Of a stretch of 13,361 nt of DNA, positions 1 through 6,542 are shown piece after piece. Position 1 is the stretch's first letter. Every line of letters begins with the position of its first letter. Under the pieces are notes generated by a model. It was not told the DNA's origin, made no database searches, and was given only the letters and a program-made list of their open reading frames with translations. The stretch covers positions 1 through 13,361 of the forward strand of contig CAZRKA010000095.1 of the NCBI GenBank assembly GCA_964600345.1, read 5' to 3'. A program made the position numbers and the translations under genes. Source of the stretch: JABMMZ01 sp964600345 (GTDB lineage Bacteria > Bacteroidota > Bacteroidia > NS11-12g > UBA955).

Positions 1-484
1 GGGTCAGATTTATCAACAAAAAGAAGCGGCAATATTTACGTGCTTAAATGTAAGCGTGATACAATTATTATTCAATAATGATATTTCGCATCTTTTTGTG
101 TTTATATAACTTTACTGTTGATTTAATTTTTCTCAAGCAATCTGCATTATAGGGCATTAACACTCTGATTTTTCCAACTTTTATAACAATCAATCCGAAT
201 TCTACAATATGGAATAAATTTAGATGTGTCCGTAAGCTTCGTTTTAAGTCTATGTTGACTGAAGCTGATGTGGGTTAACACCGAAATATATTTAAATTGT
301 ATTTCAATCGAAATAGCCCTTATCAGTTTCATGATTTATGTTCCATCTTTGCTCATAGATCCCATTATTTACCAAAATTCCCTCTCACAATCTCGAAATT
401 AGAATTTGCAATTTCAAATAATTATATTATCTTAATGTAAGCCACCAAAAAACGGCCGAAAAAAGAAAAAAAATCTGCAATTTA
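1..484. other. AT-rich intergenic region, no gene recognised
   Basis: This stretch is strongly AT-rich and I find no convincing gene in either strand. The longest open frame, 147-332 on the minus strand, has no recognisable domain and no promoter that I can see. The only small structures I notice are short AT palindromes such as ATTATT-C-AATAAT near position 65-80. The region ends in the promoter of the heptad-repeat gene. Confidence 0.6.
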
Positions 485-519
485 TTGTTGCGTTTTAAAA
501 ATTTTATTTTTTAACTTTG
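485..519 (+). promoter_or_regulatory. Bacteroidota-type promoter of the heptad-repeat gene
   Basis: TTGTTG at 485-490 is followed after 21 nt by TAACTTTG at 512-519, an exact match to the Bacteroidota sigma-ABfr -7 consensus TAnnTTTG with a usual spacing. A transcription start near 525 would give a leader of about 95 nt. The leader contains a 6-bp hairpin, CAATGG (585-590) with CCATTG (600-605), just ahead of the start codon at 621. The promoter is independent evidence that the unusual downstream frame is expressed. Confidence 0.6.
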
Positions 520-620
520 GTATACAACAAATCGATACAAAGATTTTAGTATTCGAATTGTCGTATTAAAAACACAAAACATTTCAATGGTCCAAAACGC
601 CATTGTGATGCTATAAAACT

Positions 621-2099
621 ATGAAAACGCAAGTCCAATATCGGATGGTTATTTCTGTGCGCTACGCAGATTCAACAGCTACTCAAATAGCTGCCGGTCA
701 TAGCCATGCAGAAACAATGCATAAGCCCTTTCAATGGCTTGCTCCCTTATTTATATATAAGCATGGTTTCAGCCACGGTCTTCAAACAGCCCAAAAACTA
801 CTGTCTCGTTCTTCGCATACAGTGTATACAATTGCGCAAATAACACTTGTGTTTGCGGAAATGAAGCGCACGGTTGCGCACGTAATGTACTCGGTCAAGC
901 ATGCAATGTACTCAGTCTCGCAAGTAATGTACTCCGTCTCGCAAGTAATGTACTCCGTCACGCACGTAATGTACTCGGTCACGCATGCAATGTACTCAGT
1001 CTCGCATGTAATGTACTCAGTCTCGCATGTAATGTACTCCGTCACGCACGTAATGTGCTCCATTAAGCATGTAATATACTCCGTTGCGCACGTAATGAGT
1101 CCAATCTCGCACACAATATACTCCGTTGCGCACGTAATGAGTCCGGTCTCGCACGCAATGTGTACGGTCACGCACGCAATGTACGCCATTGCGCACGTAA
1201 TGAGTCCAATCTCGCACACAATGTACTCCGTTGCGCACGCAATGTATATGGTCTCGCTTTCAATGTATCTGGATGCAGAAACAATGTTTGGTTTTATCAA
1301 AACTATGTTCTCTGTTGTAGATCTATTGTGTATACCCGACGCATTCACCTTTTTTGTCCCGCTTATTTGGCTACCCGACAAAAATTTGAAATCTGTGTTT
1401 AAGAATTCACGACAGATGATTGTCGGATTACAAGTGGACAAAAATCAACAAATATGTTCGACCCTGATTCCCGGTGATTTATTCGTAAAGGCATCATATA
1501 CAAATATGGTAAACAGGGTTCATTCTGAAAATCCACATGCATTCATTAACCATACGGTATCTTATAACGACAATGGCCTGGAAATTACCATAGACAGCTT
1601 CACAGTAGTCAAACATACAGAAACCCGACTTAAGAAGTTCCTGTTTCAGTCCGGCAAAATAGCAGATCAATTGTGTAAGAGATTGGGTGAGATTAAATTC
1701 TGTCACCCCTTTATTGAAAATACCGGCAATAAACCTCAGGCATGGGCAAGTGCAGTGTGGCAAACTATGCAGACAAATTTTGCTTTCATAATATGTTCAT
1801 GCCTGTACGGAGTTTCTGCTTTCAATTTGTTCGCTCATTCAAACTATTGTTACAATGAAAGGTTCGATGATAATAATGATAAAACAGGATTTAGAAAGGC
1901 TCGATCTGACATCTCACTTGTAGCAGGCCTGGCTTCAGAATTATTATCTGAGTTCAGGCCTTTGCGGATTGTCTGTTTTGATGAACGCCCAGCGTTTAGA
2001 CAATCGCTGAAAATTTTGTCCGGGAGGGACAAATCATTCAGAGCATCGAAACAAAAGCCCCGGCCCGGGCTTGTTGCACATCAGTATGATGTACAATAA
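621..2099 (+). CDS. Unrecognised protein with an N-terminal heptad (21-bp) repeat array
   Basis: I do not recognise this 492-residue protein. Residues 1-88 are weakly repetitive (SHAETM, SHGL, SHTVYT in the same 7-residue phase). Residues 89-229 are about 20 tandem heptads with consensus M-Y-S-V-(S/T/A)-H-(V/A), and residues 230-492 are non-repetitive. There is no signal peptide, so a cytosolic location is inferred. If helical, Met and Val fall at coiled-coil a/d positions, but Tyr and Val content also allows beta structure. Coding is supported by the promoter at 485-519, by the unbroken 790-nt frame after the array, and by silent third-base variation in the serine codon of the early repeats (TCG/TCA/TCC). 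The last 170 nt form five hairpins, which raises some doubt about the C-terminal reading. It lies 55 nt before the next gene and probably shares its transcript. Confidence 0.6.
   Translation: MKTQVQYRMVISVRYADSTATQIAAGHSHAETMHKPFQWLAPLFIYKHGFSHGLQTAQKLLSRSSHTVYTIAQITLVFAEMKRTVAHVMYSVKHAMYSVSQVMYSVSQVMYSVTHVMYSVTHAMYSVSHVMYSVSHVMYSVTHVMCSIKHVIYSVAHVMSPISHTIYSVAHVMSPVSHAMCTVTHAMYAIAHVMSPISHTMYSVAHAMYMVSLSMYLDAETMFGFIKTMFSVVDLLCIPDAFTFFVPLIWLPDKNLKSVFKNSRQMIVGLQVDKNQQICSTLIPGDLFVKASYTNMVNRVHSENPHAFINHTVSYNDNGLEITIDSFTVVKHTETRLKKFLFQSGKIADQLCKRLGEIKFCHPFIENTGNKPQAWASAVWQTMQTNFAFIICSCLYGVSAFNLFAHSNYCYNERFDDNNDKTGFRKARSDISLVAGLASELLSEFRPLRIVCFDERPAFRQSLKILSGRDKSFRASKQKPRPGLVAHQYDVQ
885..1304 (+). 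repeat. Tandem array of 21-bp repeats (about 20 units)
   Basis: ATG (twice ATA) recurs every 21 nt from 885 to 1284. The core unit is ATGTACTCnGTCnCGCAnGTA. Units from 906 to 1052 are nearly identical. Those from 1095 to 1241 include an ATGAGTCCnnTCTCGCAC variant alternating with the ATGTACTCCGTTGCGCAC type, which gives a 42-bp super-repeat. Units from 1242 onward decay progressively. A nearly uniform centre with diverged edges is the pattern left by unequal recombination or replication slippage. The unit is a multiple of three, so copy-number change preserves the frame of the gene at 621. There are no unique spacers, so it is not a CRISPR. Confidence 0.95.
1925..2096 (+). other. Cluster of five consecutive hairpins
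   Basis: Five stem-loops lie end to end. (1) AGGCCTG 1925-1931 with CAGGCCT 1955-1961, plus inner TCAGA/TCTGA. (2) GATTGTCT 1967-1974 with AGACAATC 1998-2005, enclosing AACGC/GCGTT at 1984-1988 and 1992-1996. (3) TTTGTCC 2015-2021 with GGACAAA 2027-2033. (4) AAGCCC 2055-2060 with GGGCTT 2067-2072. (5) 2074-2083 with 2087-2096, one mismatch, loop GTA. They overlap the 3' end of the heptad-repeat gene and stop at its termination codon. They may be an mRNA structure between the two cistrons, or palindromic elements captured inside the gene. Confidence 0.55.
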
Positions 2100-2110
2100 A
2101 GCGGGCTAAT

Positions 2111-2151
2111 AAAACCAAAACAAATTAATTATTTTTAAAAACCAAAACAAA
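2111..2151 (+). repeat. 14-bp direct repeat in the intercistronic leader
   Basis: AAAACCAAAACAAA occurs at 2111-2124 and again at 2138-2151, the second copy ending three bases before the start codon at 2155. The A-rich leader has no Shine-Dalgarno sequence, which is usual for well-translated Bacteroidota genes. The exact duplication suggests a conserved leader or a site for an RNA-binding protein, but function is inference only. Confidence 0.6.
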
Positions 2152-2154
2152 ACT

Positions 2155-3120
2155 ATGATCAAAAGAAGTTTTAATTGTACAGAGAGCGAATTATATGCGC
2201 TCTGTCTTTCAGGTTGGGAAACCTGCTCCAAAAATCTGGCCGAATTAACGGCATTCTCGCCCATCTATTCTGAGGAATATGTGGCTGAACGAAAAAATGA
2301 AGTACTGGAAACCATGTCCAGGTTCAACCGCAAACAGCGTGCTGCCGAACTCAATGTCATGAGAACCGATCTGGGTATTGCCTTAGAGACCTGTCTCAAA
2401 AACTGGCGCTCGGTGAAACACTATTCAGAAATTGCGTTTGAAGAGGAAAAATTACCGGCAATGTATTCTGAAGCAGGCAGCATACATTACCAGCTTGCCA
2501 GAACCAAGCAATGGGAAGAGGCACTCAAAATGATGAAAGCCGGACAAGCTTTTATTGTAAAGTACAAAACCGAGCTTTTAGCTAACAAGAACATGCCCGA
2601 ATCTTTTGAGGAAACCTACGCCAGAGATTTACTTGTTTACAAAGACCTGTTTGATAAGTTTATGCGCATGAGTATAGAAGCGAAGAACCGCACCGGTCTC
2701 CATCTTCAAACCCTCAACAAGCTGTTCGGAGATCTCACACGGATGTTTGCAGCCGCAAGAGAAGTGTTCAAAAAGGATAAAGGTCTTGCCGACCAGTTTA
2801 CAGTTAAAAACAGTCTGGCTGCACTCAGCGGAACGGGCTGGGCGGGTATCAAAGGCAAAGTACTCGACGAAAACGGCAAACAGCGTTTCATCGAAGGCTT
2901 GCGCATCAGTCTGGAAGAAAGTGGCGACGAAGTAGAACAGGAAGAAGACGGCAGTTTTACCTTCAACCGTTTACCGGCCGGCGATTACAAACTCATGGTA
3001 GAAGCCGAAGGCTATCAGCTCTGGAGCGAAACCCTGTCCATCAAACCCGATACCTATTCGGGTGTCGAAGTAAAATTGAAAAAAATAATCAGAGAGGAGG
3101 TGGAAGCAGACAAGGTTTAA
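2155..3120 (+). CDS. Helical protein with C-terminal carboxypeptidase-regulatory-like domain
   Basis: This 321-residue protein has two parts. Residues 1-225 are charged, mostly helical sequence with tryptophan and tyrosine positions reminiscent of helical repeats (for example 100-135). Residues 230-310 form a beta-sandwich of the carboxypeptidase D regulatory-like / prealbumin-like type, with the diagnostic run G-x-V-x-D-x-x-G, D-G-S-F-T-F at 265-270, L-P-A-G-D-Y at 273-278 and E-G-Y at 285-287. Such domains are normally found on exported Bacteroidota proteins, yet no signal peptide or membrane segment is visible, so it looks cytosolic. The ATG at 2155 follows an A-rich leader. It is probably co-transcribed with the heptad-repeat gene 55 nt upstream and is closed by the terminator at 3137. 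The N-terminal part is not a family I can name, and function is unknown. Confidence 0.85.
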   Translation: MIKRSFNCTESELYALCLSGWETCSKNLAELTAFSPIYSEEYVAERKNEVLETMSRFNRKQRAAELNVMRTDLGIALETCLKNWRSVKHYSEIAFEEEKLPAMYSEAGSIHYQLARTKQWEEALKMMKAGQAFIVKYKTELLANKNMPESFEETYARDLLVYKDLFDKFMRMSIEAKNRTGLHLQTLNKLFGDLTRMFAAAREVFKKDKGLADQFTVKNSLAALSGTGWAGIKGKVLDENGKQRFIEGLRISLEESGDEVEQEEDGSFTFNRLPAGDYKLMVEAEGYQLWSETLSIKPDTYSGVEVKLKKIIREEVEADKV

Positions 3121-3136
3121 TATTTATGTAAATGCT

Positions 3137-3170
3137 AAAAACAGCCCGCGGGAAACTGTGGGCTGTTTTT
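3137..3170 (+). terminator. Rho-independent terminator
   Basis: AAAAACAGCCC (3137-3147) pairs perfectly with GGGCTGTTTTT (3160-3170), with a 12-nt loop and a T run continuing to 3173. It lies 17 nt after the stop of the carboxypeptidase-regulatory-like gene and ends that transcription unit. The A run on the left arm means it could also serve minus-strand transcripts arriving from 3313. Confidence 0.9.
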
Positions 3171-3312
3171 TTTGGGTATTGATAATGAATAATATCTGCA
3201 ATATGATTTTGTGAATCTATGTTTCCGGATATTGGATTCTAAAATGATATAATTGTGTATCATCTATCGAATCAAAGTTCCAAAATATGAGATGTGAAGA
3301 GAAATAAAAGAC

Positions 3313-3990
3313 TTAAATTTTAAGGTGGTGTCTTTTGAAGTAGTAAATAAGACTTAAATGAAGGTTGCTGCCATTGTGAACATAGCGATTTTGAATAAGA
3401 TTCAAATTATCTGTCACTGTTACATCATAAACTTTATCAAAGCCATGTAAATAAACCAACTCTAAAGCCATTGTTCTACTTTTAACTTTAAAAAAATACT
3501 TTAATCCTATACTTGTGAATCTCTTAAGTCCCTTGTAATTTGTTTTTTTTACTGTCAGAAGTGTATCTGAATATGAATAGTTGTATTCAGTTGCGGGTCC
3601 AATATAAACACCAGCGACAAAATGAAAATTATCTGATTTCTGAATTTGTCTTGAATAAGCAATACCAACGCATGATAATAATGATTGAAAAGAAAAGCCA
3701 CCGGATATGTTAAATCTATTTGGCCCATATTTTAGGCGGTTTGAAACTGTGTAGAATGATACTGTTGCTTCTACTGAACTTTTGGAATTCAGATGCCAGT
3801 GATAACTGACACCCGGAATAAAACCCAGACCATTTTTATTTGAAATGATCTCTGTATTCTGGAAATCAACGTTTGAAAATGATATACCCGGGCCGGCTTT
3901 AATTGAAAAGCAATTTTTTGTCAATTGGGCTTTCACCTGCCCAAAAATGAAAAAAGTAAACAATATCATCGGAAAGGCTAAGGTCTTCAA
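3313..3990 (-). CDS. Small outer-membrane beta-barrel protein (OmpA/PorT-like fold), TTG start
   Basis: The protein is 225 residues with an N-terminal signal peptide (MKTLAFP, then a Phe/Ile-rich core, ending QVKAQ at about residue 22). The rest shows alternating hydrophobic/polar strands separated by Gly/Asn/Ser turns, and aromatic-rich strands near the end (LHLSLIYYF), followed by a short basic tail. This fits the 8-stranded outer-membrane barrels common in Bacteroidota, which lack a fixed biochemical role. The chosen start is a TTG at 3990-3988, because it supplies the lysine-bearing n-region. The first in-frame ATG (3969) would begin MILFTFF without a positive charge. An in-frame stop at 4008-4006 rules out a longer protein. 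It is divergent from the gene at 4128, and I could not find a convincing -33/-7 pair for it. Confidence 0.75.
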   Translation of the reverse strand: MKTLAFPMILFTFFIFGQVKAQLTKNCFSIKAGPGISFSNVDFQNTEIISNKNGLGFIPGVSYHWHLNSKSSVEATVSFYTVSNRLKYGPNRFNISGGFSFQSLLSCVGIAYSRQIQKSDNFHFVAGVYIGPATEYNYSYSDTLLTVKKTNYKGLKRFTSIGLKYFFKVKSRTMALELVYLHGFDKVYDVTVTDNLNLIQNRYVHNGSNLHLSLIYYFKRHHLKI

Positions 3991-4090
3991 TGCTGTACAA
4001 AAATTTTATAATAATTCAAATTTTAACGTTTTAAAACAAACTAAAGGCTATAAATTTAATTTTCCAATTAAAGTATTGTTATAACCACTC

Positions 4091-4123
4091 TTTGTATCTG
4101 ATATAATAATTTCCCTATCTTCG
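4091..4123 (+). promoter_or_regulatory. Bacteroidota-type promoter with a very short leader
   Basis: TTTG at 4091-4094 is followed after 21 nt by TATCTTCG at 4116-4123, one base from the TAnnTTTG consensus. The start codon at 4128 is only four bases further, so the transcript would be leaderless or nearly so. This supports the ATG at 4128. Confidence 0.5.
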
Positions 4124-4127
4124 CTCT

Positions 4128-4580
4128 ATGATATTCCAGGCTGAACTGATTACCATTGATAGCGACAAGGGTCCGGTTCAGATCTTATTCAGCAGGCTCT
4201 GTCTTCAATCGGCAAATCCTTTGGAAGAGTTGAAGAATGGAATATTCAATAAAATGTACCTTTACCGGTATTGGATCAATGAAGCTTATATCTCCAGACT
4301 ATATGAAGGTAGTATTCCTGAAGGATATACCTTCGATGAGTCTGTGCTGCTGTATGGCGATGATATAGCTGAATATTATCTTGGTTATCTGGAATTCGAT
4401 CCGGATCAGAAAACTTGTCGCCTGCCCCTTGAGCAAACAGAGCATAGTCTTATTTTGGAACTTGCCGCTGAGGCAGTGTTCAATCCGGAAAAAGTAACTA
4501 TCACTGTGGCCGTGTTGAAAGCAACTAAACCTTCAGATCTCAAAGTTACGCTGATCAGCAATGACGATATAGAATCATAG
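4128..4580 (+). CDS. Hypothetical cytosolic protein
   Basis: I do not recognise this 150-residue acidic protein. It begins MIFQAELITID, has no signal peptide or membrane segment, and reads as a mixed alpha/beta protein: a beta-rich start, a Tyr-rich helical middle (KMYLYRYWINEAYISRLYEG, about residues 42-61), an acidic YGDDIAEYYLGYLEFDPD stretch, and a beta-rich end (VTITVAVLK, LKVTLISND). Amino-acid composition and codon use look like genuine coding sequence, and a plausible promoter lies directly upstream. It is transcribed alone: the gene behind it is on the opposite strand, with only 37 nt between the two stop codons and no clear terminator hairpin there. No function can be proposed. Confidence 0.8.
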   Translation: MIFQAELITIDSDKGPVQILFSRLCLQSANPLEELKNGIFNKMYLYRYWINEAYISRLYEGSIPEGYTFDESVLLYGDDIAEYYLGYLEFDPDQKTCRLPLEQTEHSLILELAAEAVFNPEKVTITVAVLKATKPSDLKVTLISNDDIES

Positions 4581-4617
4581 AAACTACAGCGTATGCCGGT
4601 TTCAGATAGTTAAAATA

Positions 4618-6141
4618 TTAATATTTTACCAGCATTACCACTTGCGGTTCTTGTGACGTTTTAATCTGCAGCCAGTATATTCCGGCAGGCAATGTGCGCG
4701 GTAGAGAGATTGTTTCTATATGACCACCTGCAGAGTAAAACCTTTGTTCGACGGGCGTATATACCACTTTACCCTGTATATCTGTCATTACAATTGAAAC
4801 AAACGTAGATTCACTTAAAGAAAATGTCAGTGTGCTAATGTCTTTAAACGGGTTGGGATAAGCCTTAACATCTGACACGTTCCATAAGGGTTGGATTCCA
4901 AGATTCAGTCCTGAAAAATAGCGTACGGTGATAAAATCACCATCCGAACTGCCACCAACCATTATTTTGCCATCAGGCAAAACAGCTATGCCGATGGCTT
5001 CATCAATATTGGTGCCGCCAAAATTAGTTAGGACCTTGCCGCCATTTCCAAAACTATTATCGGGCACTCCTTTGCTATCAAGTCGAAGTATAGCGAAATC
5101 AGAACCGACGAAATTGTCTGTGCCTGCCACTAAAATTTTACCATCAGGTTGCAGGGCAATAGACATGGCTTTAGAGTTGTGTGAGTTCCCAAAACTGACT
5201 GTCATTTTACCGTCATTGCTAAAGGTGGTATCCGGATCGCCTGTTTTGTTAAAACGCGCTATGACAAATAAAAAATCAGTGGTTCTAATGGTGCCGGCTA
5301 CCACTATTTTGTCATCGTTCTGAACTTTTGAACAATAGATGCGGTCTATGGCACCCACATCGCTTATTATACTGCCATTGTTGCCAAAACTGCTGTCGGG
5401 CTGGCCGTTGGATTTATATTTGGCAAGCACACAATCTGCCTGGGCATTGTATTCTATATAACCCACAAGAAGTATTTTGCCATCGTTCATTACATGGACA
5501 GAGTTTGCCACTGCAATGCCGGCATCTATTGTAGTGGTTTGAATACCATCGTTGCTGAAGCTGCTGTCGGGTGTGCCATTCTTATTGTATCTCACCAAAG
5601 CAAAATTGCCTTCAGAATAACCGGCAACGAGTATTTTGCCATCGTTTTGCAATGCAATGGCGAAAGGCTCATCCTGACCTGAACTTATTGTGGTGATCAA
5701 TTTTCCGTCGCCGCTGAAACTGCTGTCGAGGCTGCCGTTGGAGAGGTAACGCACAAGGCCGAAGTTGCGTTTGGTGTTATTCAGGGTATTGCCTGCCACT
5801 AGTATTTTGCCGTCTTCCTGCATAATTACAGCATTAGCCTGTTCTACAGAGTTGTTGTTAATATCGGTAACTACCACGCCATCAGATCCGAAGCTGCTGT
5901 CGGGTTGGCCGTTGATGGTAAACCTCGTTAACATAAAATCAGCGAGGGTATAACCAACAACGATGGTTTTACCGTCTTTTTGCATAGCCATACCACGTGC
6001 TACGTCGTATTCCTGTCCATTCGAAGCAGAAGCTTTGCCATTATTGCCATAAGAAACATCAATAGTACCGGGAGTCTGCGCCATTGCAGAAATAGCAGAC
6101 AGGATACAAACTAGAGTTCCGCAAGAGAGTTTTAGTTTCAT
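4618..6141 (-). CDS. Secreted delta-60 repeat protein with T9SS type A sorting domain
   Basis: The 507-residue protein starts with a signal peptide (MKLKLSCG ... AMA|Q, cleavage near residue 21). Residues 22 to about 410 hold seven delta-60 repeats, each with a D-G-K-I-x-V-A-G strand and, in the first six, an F/V-rich strand followed by G-x-P-D-S-S-F-G-x-D-G. A lone half unit (GTIDVSYGNNGKA) comes first, and the last repeat lacks this half. That circular permutation is how beta-propellers close their ring, so a seven-bladed propeller is inferred. The end (about 428-507; AYPNPF, FSLSESTFV, DIQGKVV, LPAGIYWLQI) is a T9SS type A C-terminal domain, which directs export across the outer membrane and surface attachment or release. 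Ligand or enzymatic activity is unknown. It is divergent from the beta-helix gene at 6543. Confidence 0.92.
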   Translation of the reverse strand: MKLKLSCGTLVCILSAISAMAQTPGTIDVSYGNNGKASASNGQEYDVARGMAMQKDGKTIVVGYTLADFMLTRFTINGQPDSSFGSDGVVVTDINNNSVEQANAVIMQEDGKILVAGNTLNNTKRNFGLVRYLSNGSLDSSFSGDGKLITTISSGQDEPFAIALQNDGKILVAGYSEGNFALVRYNKNGTPDSSFSNDGIQTTTIDAGIAVANSVHVMNDGKILLVGYIEYNAQADCVLAKYKSNGQPDSSFGNNGSIISDVGAIDRIYCSKVQNDDKIVVAGTIRTTDFLFVIARFNKTGDPDTTFSNDGKMTVSFGNSHNSKAMSIALQPDGKILVAGTDNFVGSDFAILRLDSKGVPDNSFGNGGKVLTNFGGTNIDEAIGIAVLPDGKIMVGGSSDGDFITVRYFSGLNLGIQPLWNVSDVKAYPNPFKDISTLTFSLSESTFVSIVMTDIQGKVVYTPVEQRFYSAGGHIETISLPRTLPAGIYWLQIKTSQEPQVVMLVKY

Positions 6142-6160
6142 AAACTTGATTTAATGAAAT

Positions 6161-6168
6161 CAAAAATA
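6161..6168 (-). promoter_or_regulatory. Possible -7 element for the delta-60 gene
   Basis: On the minus strand the sequence reads TATTTTTG, an exact TAnnTTTG match, 19 nt upstream of the ATG at 6141. No good TTG -33 box lies at the expected distance, so this is only a candidate. It implies a leader of about 10-15 nt. Confidence 0.3.
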
Positions 6169-6431
6169 GGTATTTAGGAACGAGTCAGTGATTTTGTGAT
6201 AAAAATATTACATAAAGATTAAGCATTTTTCAACGATAAAATCTGCCTTCATCAATGTTACTTACATTTTAGTTGTGGCGATGAAAAGTAAACCTGCTTG
6301 AAAAGCTAAATCTTCATAAAGGTGACTGAGGTTGTAACAAGGGCATTAAGACAGAATTAAGAAAGTATCTCTAAAAACTGCTCTGTTGCCAGATTTAGTT
6401 TGACCCCCTCCCGAAATTTATCCGATACCTG

Positions 6432-6453
6432 TAGAATTGTCATAGAATTGTCA
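6432..6453 (+). repeat. Tandem 11-bp direct repeat
   Basis: TAGAATTGTCA is perfectly duplicated head to tail (6432-6442, 6443-6453) about 50 nt ahead of a possible -7 element of the beta-helix gene. Eleven bases is one helical turn, so two protein monomers could bind on the same face. It could equally be a chance slippage duplication. Confidence 0.5.
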
Positions 6454-6542
6454 TAAGAAACTGTTTGAGTTGCTACTTAACAACGATTGTCACAATATTT
6501 AATAAATTCGCGTCTATTAGAAAAATAATTCATTTATCAGCT

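Larger units (their letters stand above)
6142..6542. other. Divergent intergenic region between two T9SS cargo genes
   Basis: No gene is supported here. It must hold both promoters for the diverging secreted-protein genes. On the plus side TAAATTCG at 6503-6510 resembles a -7 element, without a good -33 box. A tandem 11-bp duplication, TAGAATTGTCA, lies at 6432-6442 and 6443-6453, upstream of that element. The open frame continues upstream of 6543 only through a TTG at 6465 and encodes no signal peptide there. Confidence 0.5.

Noticed and set aside
147..332. Minus-strand 61-codon open frame in the left intergenic region
   Set aside because: No recognisable domain, no promoter and AT-driven composition. 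Likely chance.
885..1304. Possible CRISPR array
   Set aside because: The whole 21-bp unit is repeated and there are no unique spacers between conserved repeats; no cas gene is present.
782..1441. Long minus-strand open frame (219 codons) with repeated TEYITCE-like peptides, and a second one at 1017-1238
   Set aside because: A 21-bp repeat whose unit lacks stops in several frames keeps all of them open. The plus frame has a promoter, continues for 790 nt after the array and shows silent variation, so the minus frames are shadows.
4581..4617. Possible bidirectional terminator between convergent genes
   Set aside because: The 37-nt gap shows no stem with a T run, so no terminator can be supported.
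4928..5953. Several plus-strand open frames opposite the delta-60 gene
   Set aside because: They are antisense shadows kept open by the repeated coding pattern of the delta-60 units; their peptides look unlike proteins.
6465..6542. Longer start of the beta-helix gene
   Set aside because: It begins with TTG, adds 26 residues without an export signal, and covers the region where the promoter must lie. The ATG at 6543 begins a normal signal peptide.
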